Shown here: positions 1 to 6,217 of the stretch, one piece after another
Layout: every line of letters starts with the position of its first letter
How positions within the stretch are numbered: position 1 is the first letter of the stretch
Assembly: GCA_003693875.1 (NCBI GenBank)
Contig: RFLO01000027.1
Coordinates: 1-24,731 of the forward strand
From: Candidatus Pacearchaeota archaeon
GTDB lineage: Archaea > Nanobdellota > Nanobdellia > Pacearchaeales > GW2011-AR1
DNA length: 24,731 bases
Direction of reading: 5' to 3'
Translations under genes and position numbers: made by a program
The notes under the pieces: generated by a model
The model's database searches: none
What the model saw: only the letters and a program-made list of their open reading frames with translations
Told to the model about the DNA's origin: nothing

Positions 1-173
1 CTAACCAATCCTTTTTTAATCAAGTTATTGAGTATTTCGTAGATTTTGGAAAGTGATACTCCTGACTTTTTTGCTATGGGCCCCACCGTACTTTCCCCTA
101 TTTTAATGAGGGACAGATAAACCTTTGTTTCTCCATTAGTCAATCCAATTTCTTTCAGTAGTGCTTCGTGCAT
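1..173 (-). CDS. TrmB-like transcriptional regulator, N-terminal part (cut by window edge)
   Basis: The minus strand is open from an ATG at 171-173 to the left edge, giving 57 residues. They form a winged helix-turn-helix typical of the TrmB family: an opening LLKEIGLTNGETKVYLSLI, then GESTVGPIAKKSGVSLSKIY and a recognition helix ending in a LIKKGLV turn. TrmB proteins are archaeal sugar- or metabolite-responsive repressors or activators whose effector domain lies C-terminal to this helix-turn-helix, here beyond the window. The gene is divergent from the radical SAM gene and shares with it a TATA-like palindrome, so it may regulate that gene. The effector and the full length cannot be seen. 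Confidence 0.75.
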   Translation of the reverse strand, partial: MHEALLKEIGLTNGETKVYLSLIKIGESTVGPIAKKSGVSLSKIYEILNNLIKKGLV

Positions 174-187
174 AATTATTGGTATTT

Positions 188-200
188 TCCGATATATTTA
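188..200. promoter_or_regulatory. Shared divergent TATA element, TrmB gene / radical SAM gene
   Basis: The core GATATATTTAAC is nearly symmetrical and can be read as a TATA box on both strands. On the minus strand it lies about 15-27 bases before the TrmB ATG; on the plus strand it predicts a start near 220-225, upstream of the radical SAM gene. Promoter use is inferred. Confidence 0.45.
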
Positions 201-216
201 ACTTTTTCCATTTCAA

Positions 217-228
217 CCCCTCAAGGGG
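217..228. promoter_or_regulatory. Palindrome CCCCT-CA-AGGGG, candidate operator
   Basis: A perfect 5-bp inverted repeat with a 2-base spacer, flanked by TCAA on the left and, three bases out, TTGA on the right. It sits where the plus-strand transcript of the radical SAM gene should begin, 44-55 bases from the TrmB-like start codon. This is where a repressor would act; binding by the neighbouring regulator is inference. Confidence 0.4.
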
Positions 229-266
229 AAGTTGATTATTTTATATGGATGTTTTTGGACTTTCTT

Positions 267-1124
267 ATGGAACCTAGAAATATCAGGACTGCTTGTTGGG
301 ATCCTCAGAAGGCTGGAGGATATCTCAAAGAAAGAAAGTTGGACGTAGTTTATGGTCCGATAAACTCCAGACGGCTGGGTTTGTCTTTGGGTATTAATCC
401 TATACAATCAGTTGGAGAAAACACTCTGCCTTTTGCATGTAATTGGAGTTGCGTCTATTGCCAATACGGAGCTGATGGCTTAGATGAATCTGTAAAAAAA
501 GGAAGAATTAGATTTGCTACCTTGGAAGAAATTAAAGCAGGTCTTGAAGAAAGATTGTCTTCGAATGAACACTACGATTCCGTTACTATTTGTGGACCAA
601 CAGAACCAACAATAAGCCCTTATTTTGATGATATTGTTAATTTAGCTGTGGAAATGAGAGATAGATATAGGCCGGAAATTAAAACCTCTCTATTTACAAA
701 TGCGACTAAATTAAGGAGTAGAAATGTGCTCCCATTAGACTATGTTTTCATGAAGTTAGATGCGGGGAATGAGAAAACATTTAAGAGGTTCAATAGGCCA
801 AGGGGGGTAAAATTTGATGATTTAGTAGACGAACTAAAATCGGCTGATGTAAAAAGAAGGATCATTCAAACAGCAGTAATCGGAGGAAAGGATGGAAATA
901 TTGAAGATTTAGAAAATGGAAGCTATGTTAAGGTAATCAATGAAATAAATCCAGATGAAATCCATTTATATCCCTTATTGTACAGGCCCTTCCCACGATT
1001 TGACCTTAGTGCAATTAGTCGAGAAAAATTGGAATCACTGGGTGAATATATAAGAAATTCTACAGATTCACAGGTTAAAACTTTTTTTAACCCAGTAAAC
1101 ATCGGTGAAGAATTTCGGTTTTAA
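267..1124 (+). CDS. Radical SAM protein, TYW1-like (COG0731-type)
   Basis: A radical SAM enzyme of the group related to TYW1/wybutosine proteins. The family signature YGPINSRRLGLSLGINP is followed by the CX3CX2C cluster motif in FACNWSCVYCQYG, at Cys58, 62 and 65 counting from this start; later CGPTEPT and MKLDAGNE match the SAM and substrate region of the family. The reaction of this group is unknown. The frame is open upstream to 168, but that longer N-terminus would cross the predicted promoter, so I prefer ATG 267; ATG 249 is an equal alternative. The stop lies 12 bases before the pdxS ATG, suggesting co-transcription with pdxST and possibly a shared metabolic theme, which is not proven. 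Confidence 0.75.
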   Translation: MEPRNIRTACWDPQKAGGYLKERKLDVVYGPINSRRLGLSLGINPIQSVGENTLPFACNWSCVYCQYGADGLDESVKKGRIRFATLEEIKAGLEERLSSNEHYDSVTICGPTEPTISPYFDDIVNLAVEMRDRYRPEIKTSLFTNATKLRSRNVLPLDYVFMKLDAGNEKTFKRFNRPRGVKFDDLVDELKSADVKRRIIQTAVIGGKDGNIEDLENGSYVKVINEINPDEIHLYPLLYRPFPRFDLSAISREKLESLGEYIRNSTDSQVKTFFNPVNIGEEFRF

Positions 1125-1136
1125 AACTTGGTTAAA

Positions 1137-2033
1137 ATGGACAAAAGCAAGGAAATTGTTGAGGAAAAAGGAACAGAAAGATTGAAGAGAGGATTTGCAA
1201 AAATGTGCAAGGGTGGGGTAATTATGGATGTTGTTAATGTAGAGCAGGCTAAAATTGCAGAAAAAGCGGGGGCCGTTGCTGTTATGGCCTTGCATAAAGT
1301 GCCTTTTGATATCAGAAAGGCAGGAGGGGTTGCAAGAATGGCCGATACACAAAAAATAAAAGAGATTATGGAGGCTGTGACTATTCCCGTTATGGCAAAA
1401 TCAAGGATTGGCCACATAGGAGAAGCCAAAGTATTGGAAGCTCTTGGAGTAGATATGATAGATGAGAGTGAGGTTTTAACGCCCGTTGATACAGAACACA
1501 TAGATAAGAAGAAGTTCACAATACCTTTTGTTTGTGGTGCAAGGAATTTAGGAGAAGCTTTGAGAAGAATAAATGAGGGGGCAGCAATGATAAGAACAAA
1601 GGGAGAGCCCGGAACGGGTGATGTTGCTGAGGCAGTAAGACACATGAAATTAATTAATAAAGAGATAAAGGAGTTGCAAAAAATGGAACAAAAACAACTT
1701 GAAGATAAGGCTAGGGAATATAGGGTACCTTTTGAACTAGTTCTAGAAACAAAGAAACTAGGAAGATTGCCCGTTGTAAATTTCGCAGCGGGTGGAATTG
1801 CGACTCCTGCTGATGCAGCCTTAATGATGGAGTTGGGAAGCGATGGTATTTTTGTAGGTTCTGGAATTTTTAAGTCAAATAACCCTGAGGCTTTTGCAAA
1901 AGCAATAGTAGAAGCCACATTTAATTTCAAAGACCCAAATAAGGTTCTTGCTGTTTCTGGAAATCTTGGCGAGCCGATGAAAGGGATAGATAGGCTTGAA
2001 GAGAATGAAAAAATGCAGACAAGGAGTGAGTAG
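1137..2033 (+). CDS. pdxS: Pyridoxal 5'-phosphate synthase lyase subunit PdxS
   Basis: PdxS condenses ribose 5-phosphate, glyceraldehyde 3-phosphate and ammonia from PdxT into pyridoxal phosphate, working as a dodecamer of barrels in the cytoplasm. Family motifs are all present: GGVIMDV with the Asp near residue 31, VMALHKVPFDIR, the Schiff-base lysine in MAKSRIGH (about Lys88), and the second catalytic lysine in RTKGEPGTGD (about Lys155). At about 298 residues it is full length. The frame also reaches a TTG at 1128, but ATG 1137 fits the family's N-terminus. PdxT follows after two bases, giving a complete DXP-independent vitamin B6 pathway in one operon. Confidence 0.97.
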   Translation: MDKSKEIVEEKGTERLKRGFAKMCKGGVIMDVVNVEQAKIAEKAGAVAVMALHKVPFDIRKAGGVARMADTQKIKEIMEAVTIPVMAKSRIGHIGEAKVLEALGVDMIDESEVLTPVDTEHIDKKKFTIPFVCGARNLGEALRRINEGAAMIRTKGEPGTGDVAEAVRHMKLINKEIKELQKMEQKQLEDKAREYRVPFELVLETKKLGRLPVVNFAAGGIATPADAALMMELGSDGIFVGSGIFKSNNPEAFAKAIVEATFNFKDPNKVLAVSGNLGEPMKGIDRLEENEKMQTRSE

Positions 2034-2035
2034 CT

Positions 2036-2596
2036 ATGAAAATAGCTGTAATTGGGGTTCAAGGCGATGTAATGGAACATATAGAGGCATTAAAACGGGT
2101 TTTTAATAGATTAAAAATAGACGGAGAAATAATTTGGGCAAGAAACAAAAATGAACTGCAGAAAGTAGATGGAATTATAATTCCCGGAGGAGAATCAACA
2201 ACAATAGGAAAACTAATGTCAATTTCTGGGATGGACAAAGTTGTCATAGAATTAGCTAAACAGGGCACACAAATATTAGGGACGTGTGCGGGAGCTATTT
2301 TGCTTTCCAATATTAAACTAATTAATATTAAAGTTGATAGAAATGCCTACGGGAGACAAAAGGATTCTTTTGAAGCACAGGTAACAACTCCCCTTGGGAA
2401 GATGGATGGAGTGTTTATTAGAGCTCCACTAATAAAAGAGATTCAGAAAGAGGCTAGGGTTTTTGCTAAACATAAGAAAGAAATAGTTGGTGCAGAGCAA
2501 GATAACATATTAGCTTTAACATTTCATCCAGAACTTTCTGGTGATGCAAAGATTTTTCAATATTTTCTAAGAAAAATCATAGATTCAAAAAAATAA
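2036..2596 (+). CDS. pdxT: Pyridoxal 5'-phosphate synthase glutaminase subunit PdxT
   Basis: Class I glutamine amidotransferase that hydrolyses glutamine and channels ammonia to PdxS. Visible motifs are IAVIGVQGDVMEHIEAL at the N-terminus, the oxyanion-hole loop IIIPGGESTT, the nucleophile in LGTCAGAIL (Cys84) and the His-Glu pair in TFHPEL (His164, Glu166), so the triad is complete. The length of 186 residues is normal. A ribosome binding site AAGGAG lies at the end of pdxS, 10-15 bases before the ATG; with only two bases between the genes, translation is probably coupled. Confidence 0.97.
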   Translation: MKIAVIGVQGDVMEHIEALKRVFNRLKIDGEIIWARNKNELQKVDGIIIPGGESTTIGKLMSISGMDKVVIELAKQGTQILGTCAGAILLSNIKLINIKVDRNAYGRQKDSFEAQVTTPLGKMDGVFIRAPLIKEIQKEARVFAKHKKEIVGAEQDNILALTFHPELSGDAKIFQYFLRKIIDSKK

Positions 2597-2647
2597 TTTA
2601 AACTACTTTAAATTTCTTTAACTTAGCAATGCGCAAGTGTCACAAGA

Positions 2648-2655
2648 TTTAAAAA
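2648..2655 (+). promoter_or_regulatory. TATA box of aIF1A gene
   Basis: TTTAAAAA 22-29 bases before the ATG at 2677, the spacing expected of a leaderless archaeal transcript. The 80 bases between pdxT and this gene hold nothing else I recognise. Confidence 0.6.
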
Positions 2656-2676
2656 CAAAATGCGGTTAAAATTTTA

Positions 2677-3024
2677 ATGGCTAAAAAATTCAAAGATAAG
2701 TCAAAAAAAAATTCTAAAAAATTTCAAAACGAAAACAGCACAATAAGGGTGAGAATCCCAAAAGGAAGGGAAGTTATTGGGATAATTACTCAAAGATGCG
2801 GCGGGTCAAGAATGTTCGTTTCATGTACTGATGGAAAAACAAGAAATTGCAGAGTACCGGGCCGAAAAAGAAGGGGGCTTTGGCTTAGGGAAGGTGATGT
2901 GATAATAATTGAACCTTGGGAATTTGATGATGAAAGAGGAGACGTTTTGTTCAAATACACTCCAACAGAGGTCTCAAAATTAAGGGAAATGGGACTTCTG
3001 AATATCACAAAAGACGAATTCTAA
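2677..3024 (+). CDS. eif1a: Translation initiation factor aIF1A
   Basis: Archaeal homologue of eIF1A, an S1/OB-fold protein that binds the small subunit A site and supports initiator tRNA binding and scanning. After a lysine-rich N-terminal tail (residues 1-20) comes the OB fold with IRVRIPKGREVIGII, the diagnostic CGGSRMFVSCTDGKTRNCRVPGR stretch, and LREGDVIIIEPWEFD. The C-terminal LREMGLL is also typical. At 115 residues it is normal for archaea. It has its own TATA box and overlaps the convergent cupin gene by 4 bases. Confidence 0.96.
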   Translation: MAKKFKDKSKKNSKKFQNENSTIRVRIPKGREVIGIITQRCGGSRMFVSCTDGKTRNCRVPGRKRRGLWLREGDVIIIEPWEFDDERGDVLFKYTPTEVSKLREMGLLNITKDEF

Positions 3025-3362
3025 ACTCTGCCATACCTATCTTTTAACCTAACTATATCATTTTCATCAAAGTCTCCAAAAGATATCTCCAAAAATCTCA
3101 CCGAAGAATCCCGGGTTATTACCTGGTGCTTCATTTCCCTTGGTATAAAAAACTCATCTCCCTTTCTTCCAAAAAGTCTTTGGCCTCCAACAACAAATTC
3201 CGCCTCACCATCAAGAACTTTCCAAAATTCATCGCGCTTTAAGTGGTACTGAAGGCTTAATTCGCTATTCGGATTTACCATAATTATTTTTACAGTGCAT
3301 TTTTCATCACAACACAACCTTTCAAACGAACCCCACGGACGTTTCTCAAAATATTTTTCCAT
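3021..3362 (-). CDS. Cupin protein, mannose-6-phosphate isomerase type II-like
   Basis: A single cupin domain of 113 residues matching the C-terminal isomerase domain of type II phosphomannose isomerase/GDP-mannose pyrophosphorylase: RPWGSFERL at the N-terminus, LSLQYHLKRDEFWKVLDGEAEF with metal-ligand candidates His40 and Glu45, GDEFFIPREMKHQV with His79, and the ending FGDFDENDIVRLKDRYGR. These enzymes interconvert mannose 6-phosphate and fructose 6-phosphate. The pyrophosphorylase half is absent, so this is the stand-alone form. Specificity could differ, since sugar cupins of this kind are hard to tell apart. It shares a 50-base divergent promoter region with the KH-domain gene. Confidence 0.8.
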   Translation of the reverse strand: MEKYFEKRPWGSFERLCCDEKCTVKIIMVNPNSELSLQYHLKRDEFWKVLDGEAEFVVGGQRLFGRKGDEFFIPREMKHQVITRDSSVRFLEISFGDFDENDIVRLKDRYGRV

Positions 3363-3381
3363 TTCATTTGTAGAAAGGAAG

Positions 3382-3403
3382 GATTAATAAACTTTATTTA
3401 AAG
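3382..3403. promoter_or_regulatory. Divergent promoter, cupin / KH-domain gene
   Basis: The 50 bases between the two ATGs hold ACTTTATTTAAAG, a near-palindromic TATA-like element 10-21 bases before the plus-strand ATG at 3413, and on the minus strand TTTATTAAT about 20-29 bases before the cupin ATG. The two core promoters overlap, so their use is probably mutually limiting. Confidence 0.45.
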
Positions 3404-3412
3404 AAAATTTTT

Positions 3413-3925
3413 ATGAGAAAAGTAATTGTTGAAAGAATGAGAAAGATAAAACAGGCAACCCCAACAATAGAAAAAAAACTAAAAGTAAAAATTGTCTTCA
3501 AAAAAGATTCCATCAATCTAAAAGGGCCAGAACCTGAAGAATTTTTAGCAGAACAAATTGTTCGCGCAGTTGATTTCGGCTTCAAAATAAATGAAGCAAT
3601 GCTTCTAACCAACCCCGATTTTATTTTAGAATTTATTGATATAAAAGATTTTACTCCAAGAAAAAATCTAAAAGACGTTCGTGCAAGACTTATTGGAAAA
3701 AAAGGAAAAGCAAAAAAAACAATAGAGAACCTAACAGGAGCAAACATTGTAATCAAAGGAAACTCTGTTGGAGTCATCGTAGGCAGCGAACACCTAAACT
3801 ATGTTACTCAGGCAATTGAATCGCTCATTCACGGTGCAAAACACGGAAATGTTTTCGCCTACCTTGAACATCAAAATGCAAGACAAAAAAAATTTGATAG
3901 AGACGATTTGGGACTTAAGAGTTAG
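3413..3925 (+). CDS. KH-domain rRNA-processing protein (Dim2/Pno1/Krr1-like)
   Basis: 170 residues with two KH-like modules. The first (about 1-80) is degenerate; the second (about 88-160) carries the RNA-binding GxxG loop as GKKG (residues 95-98) in ARLIGKKGKAKKTIENLTGA, followed by the strand NIVIKGNSVGVIVG. This is the layout of archaeal Dim2/Pno1-like proteins, which in eukaryotes act in small-subunit rRNA maturation with the Nob1 nuclease and in archaea also contact aIF2-alpha. The ending HGAKHGNVFAYLE matches the family. It lies directly upstream of tRNA-Asn with no shared promoter. Confidence 0.9.
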   Translation: MRKVIVERMRKIKQATPTIEKKLKVKIVFKKDSINLKGPEPEEFLAEQIVRAVDFGFKINEAMLLTNPDFILEFIDIKDFTPRKNLKDVRARLIGKKGKAKKTIENLTGANIVIKGNSVGVIVGSEHLNYVTQAIESLIHGAKHGNVFAYLEHQNARQKKFDRDDLGLKS

Positions 3926-3926
3926 C

Positions 3927-3934
3927 TTTAAATA
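3927..3934 (+). promoter_or_regulatory. TATA box of tRNA-Asn
   Basis: TTTAAATA centred about 27 bases before the tRNA 5' end, immediately after the stop codon of the KH-domain gene. Confidence 0.65.
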
Positions 3935-3957
3935 CATAATTTTTGATAAAGCTCTAT

Positions 3958-4030
3958 GCTTCGGTAGCTCAGTAGGTAGAGCGCATGGCTGTTAACCATG
4001 GTGTCGGAGGTTCGAGTCCTCCCCGAAGCG
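3958..4030 (+). tRNA. tRNA-Asn (GTT)
   Basis: 73 nucleotides forming a complete cloverleaf. Acceptor GCTTCGG pairs with CCGAAGC, followed by discriminator G. The D loop AGTAGGTA has normal G18-G19, the anticodon stem CATGG/CCATG holds loop CTGTTAA with anticodon GTT (3991-3993), and the T loop TTCGAGT is standard. No intron and no encoded CCA. A TTTTT run follows at about 4039-4043. Confidence 0.97.
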
Positions 4031-4059
4031 TCCCAACCATTTTTGTATTCTCCAATAAT

Positions 4060-4068
4060 CTTAAAAAC
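4060..4068 (+). promoter_or_regulatory. TATA box of nitroreductase gene
   Basis: CTTAAAAAC centred 25 bases before the ATG at 4089; separates this gene from the upstream tRNA transcript. Confidence 0.6.
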
Positions 4069-4088
4069 ATAAAAAACTTAACTGCATT

Positions 4089-4655
4089 ATGAGGTTGATT
4101 GATGCTTTAAGAAAAAGGCGTTCTGTTACAAGATACTCGCACAAAAAGCCAGATTGGAGAAAGATTCTCAGAGCAATAGATTACGCAAGATTCATTCCAA
4201 GTGCAGGAAACATCTACGCAATAAAATTTATTCTTGTCTCCGACAAAGAAAAGATTAAAAAAATAACAGAAGCCACTCAACAGCCATTTGTTGGCAAAGC
4301 ACACTTTATAGTCGTTGTTACCAGCGACCCAAGAAAACTTCAAAGACCTTACGGAGAAAGAGGAAAAAAATACATGTGTCTCCAAAGCGGTGTTGCTATC
4401 GGCAACTTTATGGCTGCACTTGTTGAATTTGGCCTAGCTACCAAATGGGTTCGGTTTTTCTATGAGGACAAAATAAAAAGGGTCCTAAGCATTCCCGAAG
4501 AAATCTCAATTGATGGAATATTCCCCATAGGAATAGAAACTAAACTGAAAACACAAGCAGAAGTCTTCCCACTTCTTGAGAATATTATCTTCTTTGACAA
4601 ATGGGAGCAAAAAGAAATGACTCTTAAGGCGAGGGTTTTGGAGGAGTCATTGTAA
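4089..4655 (+). CDS. Nitroreductase-family FMN protein
   Basis: 188 residues of the nitroreductase fold, which uses FMN to transfer electrons from NAD(P)H to small acceptors. RKRRSVTRYSHKKPDW at residues 8-23 is the FMN-phosphate-binding N-terminus; ARFIPSAGNIYAIKFILV is the second FMN motif; LQSGVAIGNFMAALVEFGLATKWV is the central dimer helix with its usual GL.T.W; and GIFPIG replaces the common ...PIGYP loop. The substrate cannot be inferred. Its stop codon lies inside the predicted start region of the following membrane protein, so the two are probably co-translated. Confidence 0.88.
   Translation: MRLIDALRKRRSVTRYSHKKPDWRKILRAIDYARFIPSAGNIYAIKFILVSDKEKIKKITEATQQPFVGKAHFIVVVTSDPRKLQRPYGERGKKYMCLQSGVAIGNFMAALVEFGLATKWVRFFYEDKIKRVLSIPEEISIDGIFPIGIETKLKTQAEVFPLLENIIFFDKWEQKEMTLKARVLEESL
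4640..4651 (+). promoter_or_regulatory. Shine-Dalgarno GGAGG and probable ATT start codon
   Basis: GGAGG at 4640-4644 is followed after four bases by ATT at 4649-4651. No ATG, GTG or TTG occurs in this frame between the stop at 4625 and the GTG at 4712, which would fall inside the first transmembrane segment. A strong ribosome site at normal spacing from ATT therefore decides the start of the next gene. Confidence 0.5.
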
Positions 4656-5047
4656 TAGAGGGGAAAAAGTTTGACGTAGAGGTTTCTAAAAATATCTTTG
4701 TAGCTCTATCTGTGGTAAGCATTATAGGATTCGCAGGGATTGTTATAAAAAGTTTTTTTGAAGTTGATTCCTCAAATTTTGTTGAGGCATCGCTTATGAT
4801 AGTTGTGGGAACTGCATTCCTTATAGAATCCAAGATTTCAAAACTCCGTCAAATAGAAAAAGGGCTCAACTCTTCAAACTTTACTCGCCTTGTAACGGTC
4901 ATTTTAGGAATTGTTGCAATAATCTCCGGAATTTTTAGCTTTCCAGGAATTCGTTTTGAATCCTCAGCATTCATCGCAGTAAAAGGCATTTTGGCAATAA
5001 TTGCAATAGTCATAATTTTTATTCAGACATGGATAATAAAAAAATAA
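4649..5047 (+). CDS. Small multi-pass membrane protein, probable ATT start
   Basis: From the proposed ATT start the protein has 132 residues: a charged lead IVIEGKKFDVEVSKN, then about four hydrophobic segments (residues 16-33, about 45-61, about 82-98 and about 107-130), with the basic linker ESKISKLRQIEKGLN between the second and third. Using the first conventional start (GTG 4712) would delete most of the first membrane span. I do not recognise the family. It overlaps the nitroreductase stop by seven bases, implying translational coupling, and is convergent with ftsZ across a hairpin. Confidence 0.65.
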   Translation: MVIEGKKFDVEVSKNIFVALSVVSIIGFAGIVIKSFFEVDSSNFVEASLMIVVGTAFLIESKISKLRQIEKGLNSSNFTRLVTVILGIVAIISGIFSFPGIRFESSAFIAVKGILAIIAIVIIFIQTWIIKK

Positions 5048-5052
5048 GAAAA

Positions 5053-5071
5053 GCCTTCGAAAAACGAAGGC
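5053..5071. terminator. Hairpin terminator between membrane protein gene and ftsZ
   Basis: Perfect 7-bp stem GCCTTCG/CGAAGGC with an AAAAA loop, lying between the stop codons of two convergent genes. On the minus strand it is followed by a T-rich run (TTTTCTTATTTTTTTA), so it best fits termination of ftsZ; the plus side is only weakly T-rich. Confidence 0.6.
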
Positions 5072-5075
5072 AAAT

Positions 5076-6155
5076 TTATCTCAAATCATCAAGACCAAGC
5101 TCATTTAACTGAACAGTTTCCTGTTCTTCAATTGAGCTCATTCCTTTGCCGAGGATGTATGGGGACTTTACTCCCGTCATGATTGTGATCACGCGAACTC
5201 TTCCTTGAAACTCTTTGTTTACACGCGCACCGATAATAACCTGTGCTTCTGGGGAAAGGTTTTCAGTCACAAGACGCCCGATGTTGTCAAACTCTTCAAG
5301 TTTCAAGTCAGGCCCGCAAGTCACATGAATAAGCGCACCGGTAGCTCCCCGATAATCCACATCAAGAAGTGGGTGAGTTAAAGCCTGCTGCACTGCTGCA
5401 TCAACTCGTGCATTTGAATTGTCTTCCCCGATACCAATGACCGCAACATCCCCGTTCTTCATAATAGAAGAAACATCTGCGTAGTCAAGATTGATAAGTG
5501 AAGGAAGAGTTATTGTCTCTACAATACCTTTTATCATTGTTGAAACAAGTTCATTTGCTACTGCAAAAGCTTGTTCCATCGGCAACTGCCCTGCAATGTC
5601 TACAAGGCGGTTATTGTCCAGAACTATAACTGTATCTGCTACCTCGCGAAGTTCCTGAAGCCCAAACTCTGCCTTGTCAATTCTTGCCTTTTCTGCTTCA
5701 AAAGGCATTGTAACAACTGCAATAACTACTGCTCCAGTGTCTTTTGCAAGCTGAGCAACAACTGGAATTGAGCCGGTACCCGAACCGCCACCCATTCCTG
5801 CCAGAACGAAAACCATATCCGAATTCGAAACGGCTTTCTTCAGGTCGGAAAGGGATTCTTTAGCGGCTTCTCTTCCTTTCTTAGGATACCCGCCACATCC
5901 AAGACCACGTGTTAATTCCTTGCCAATAAGAATCTTTTCATCAGCCTTTGTAATTGAAAGATGAAGTGCATCAGTGTTCACTCCGTAAATAGTTGCCCCA
6001 TTGATTCCCTTGTTAAACAACCATGTAGCCATATTGCATCCGCAACCACCAAGTCCAAAAACCTTGATGTTTGCTTTGCCGGCACGCAGCTCGTCAAAAT
6101 TAATGCTGTTCGCCTCGGCATTTTCTATCGCTTCTTTTGCAAAATCTAATGGCAT
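5076..6155 (-). CDS. ftsZ: Cell division GTPase FtsZ
   Basis: Tubulin-family GTPase that polymerises into the division ring. The N-terminal nucleotide site shows KVFGLGGCGCN, the tubulin signature is GMGGGSGTGS, and the T7 catalytic loop is NLDYADV with conserved Asn and both Asp. The segment usually read as RGLGAGGNP is RGLGCGGYP here. The C-terminal tail is short and acidic, ending in LNELGLDDLR, a possible partner-binding peptide. The frame is open for 13 more codons, but ATG 6155 (359 residues) has the ribosome site AAAGGGGGT just upstream. It is monocistronic, with its own promoter and a hairpin terminator. One ftsZ is seen; a second copy may lie elsewhere. Confidence 0.96.
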   Translation of the reverse strand: MPLDFAKEAIENAEANSINFDELRAGKANIKVFGLGGCGCNMATWLFNKGINGATIYGVNTDALHLSITKADEKILIGKELTRGLGCGGYPKKGREAAKESLSDLKKAVSNSDMVFVLAGMGGGSGTGSIPVVAQLAKDTGAVVIAVVTMPFEAEKARIDKAEFGLQELREVADTVIVLDNNRLVDIAGQLPMEQAFAVANELVSTMIKGIVETITLPSLINLDYADVSSIMKNGDVAVIGIGEDNSNARVDAAVQQALTHPLLDVDYRGATGALIHVTCGPDLKLEEFDNIGRLVTENLSPEAQVIIGARVNKEFQGRVRVITIMTGVKSPYILGKGMSSIEEQETVQLNELGLDDLR

Positions 6156-6194
6156 TTTATTACCCCCTTTCATTAATTTAAAACAATAAAGCAC

Positions 6195-6206
6195 TGCTCT
6201 TTAAAA
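6195..6206 (-). promoter_or_regulatory. Candidate promoter of ftsZ
   Basis: On the minus strand CTTTTTAAAGAG lies about 40-50 bases before ATG 6155. It would give a leader of about 20 bases containing the AAAGGGGGT ribosome site at about 6160-6168, so ftsZ is probably one of the few leadered mRNAs here. A second AT-rich element (TTTTAAATTAA, about 6174-6184) is closer and is the alternative. Confidence 0.4.
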
Positions 6207-6217
6207 AGATATATGTT

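Noticed and set aside
168..266. N-terminal extension of the radical SAM protein to 168
   Set aside because: It would run through the predicted TATA element and operator palindrome and begins almost at the divergent TrmB start; the family needs only a short lead before YGPxxSRRLG.
1121..2080. Long minus-strand open frame across pdxS
   Set aside because: Shadow of the pdxS reading frame; Ser/Phe-rich translation with no recognisable domain, while pdxS is complete.
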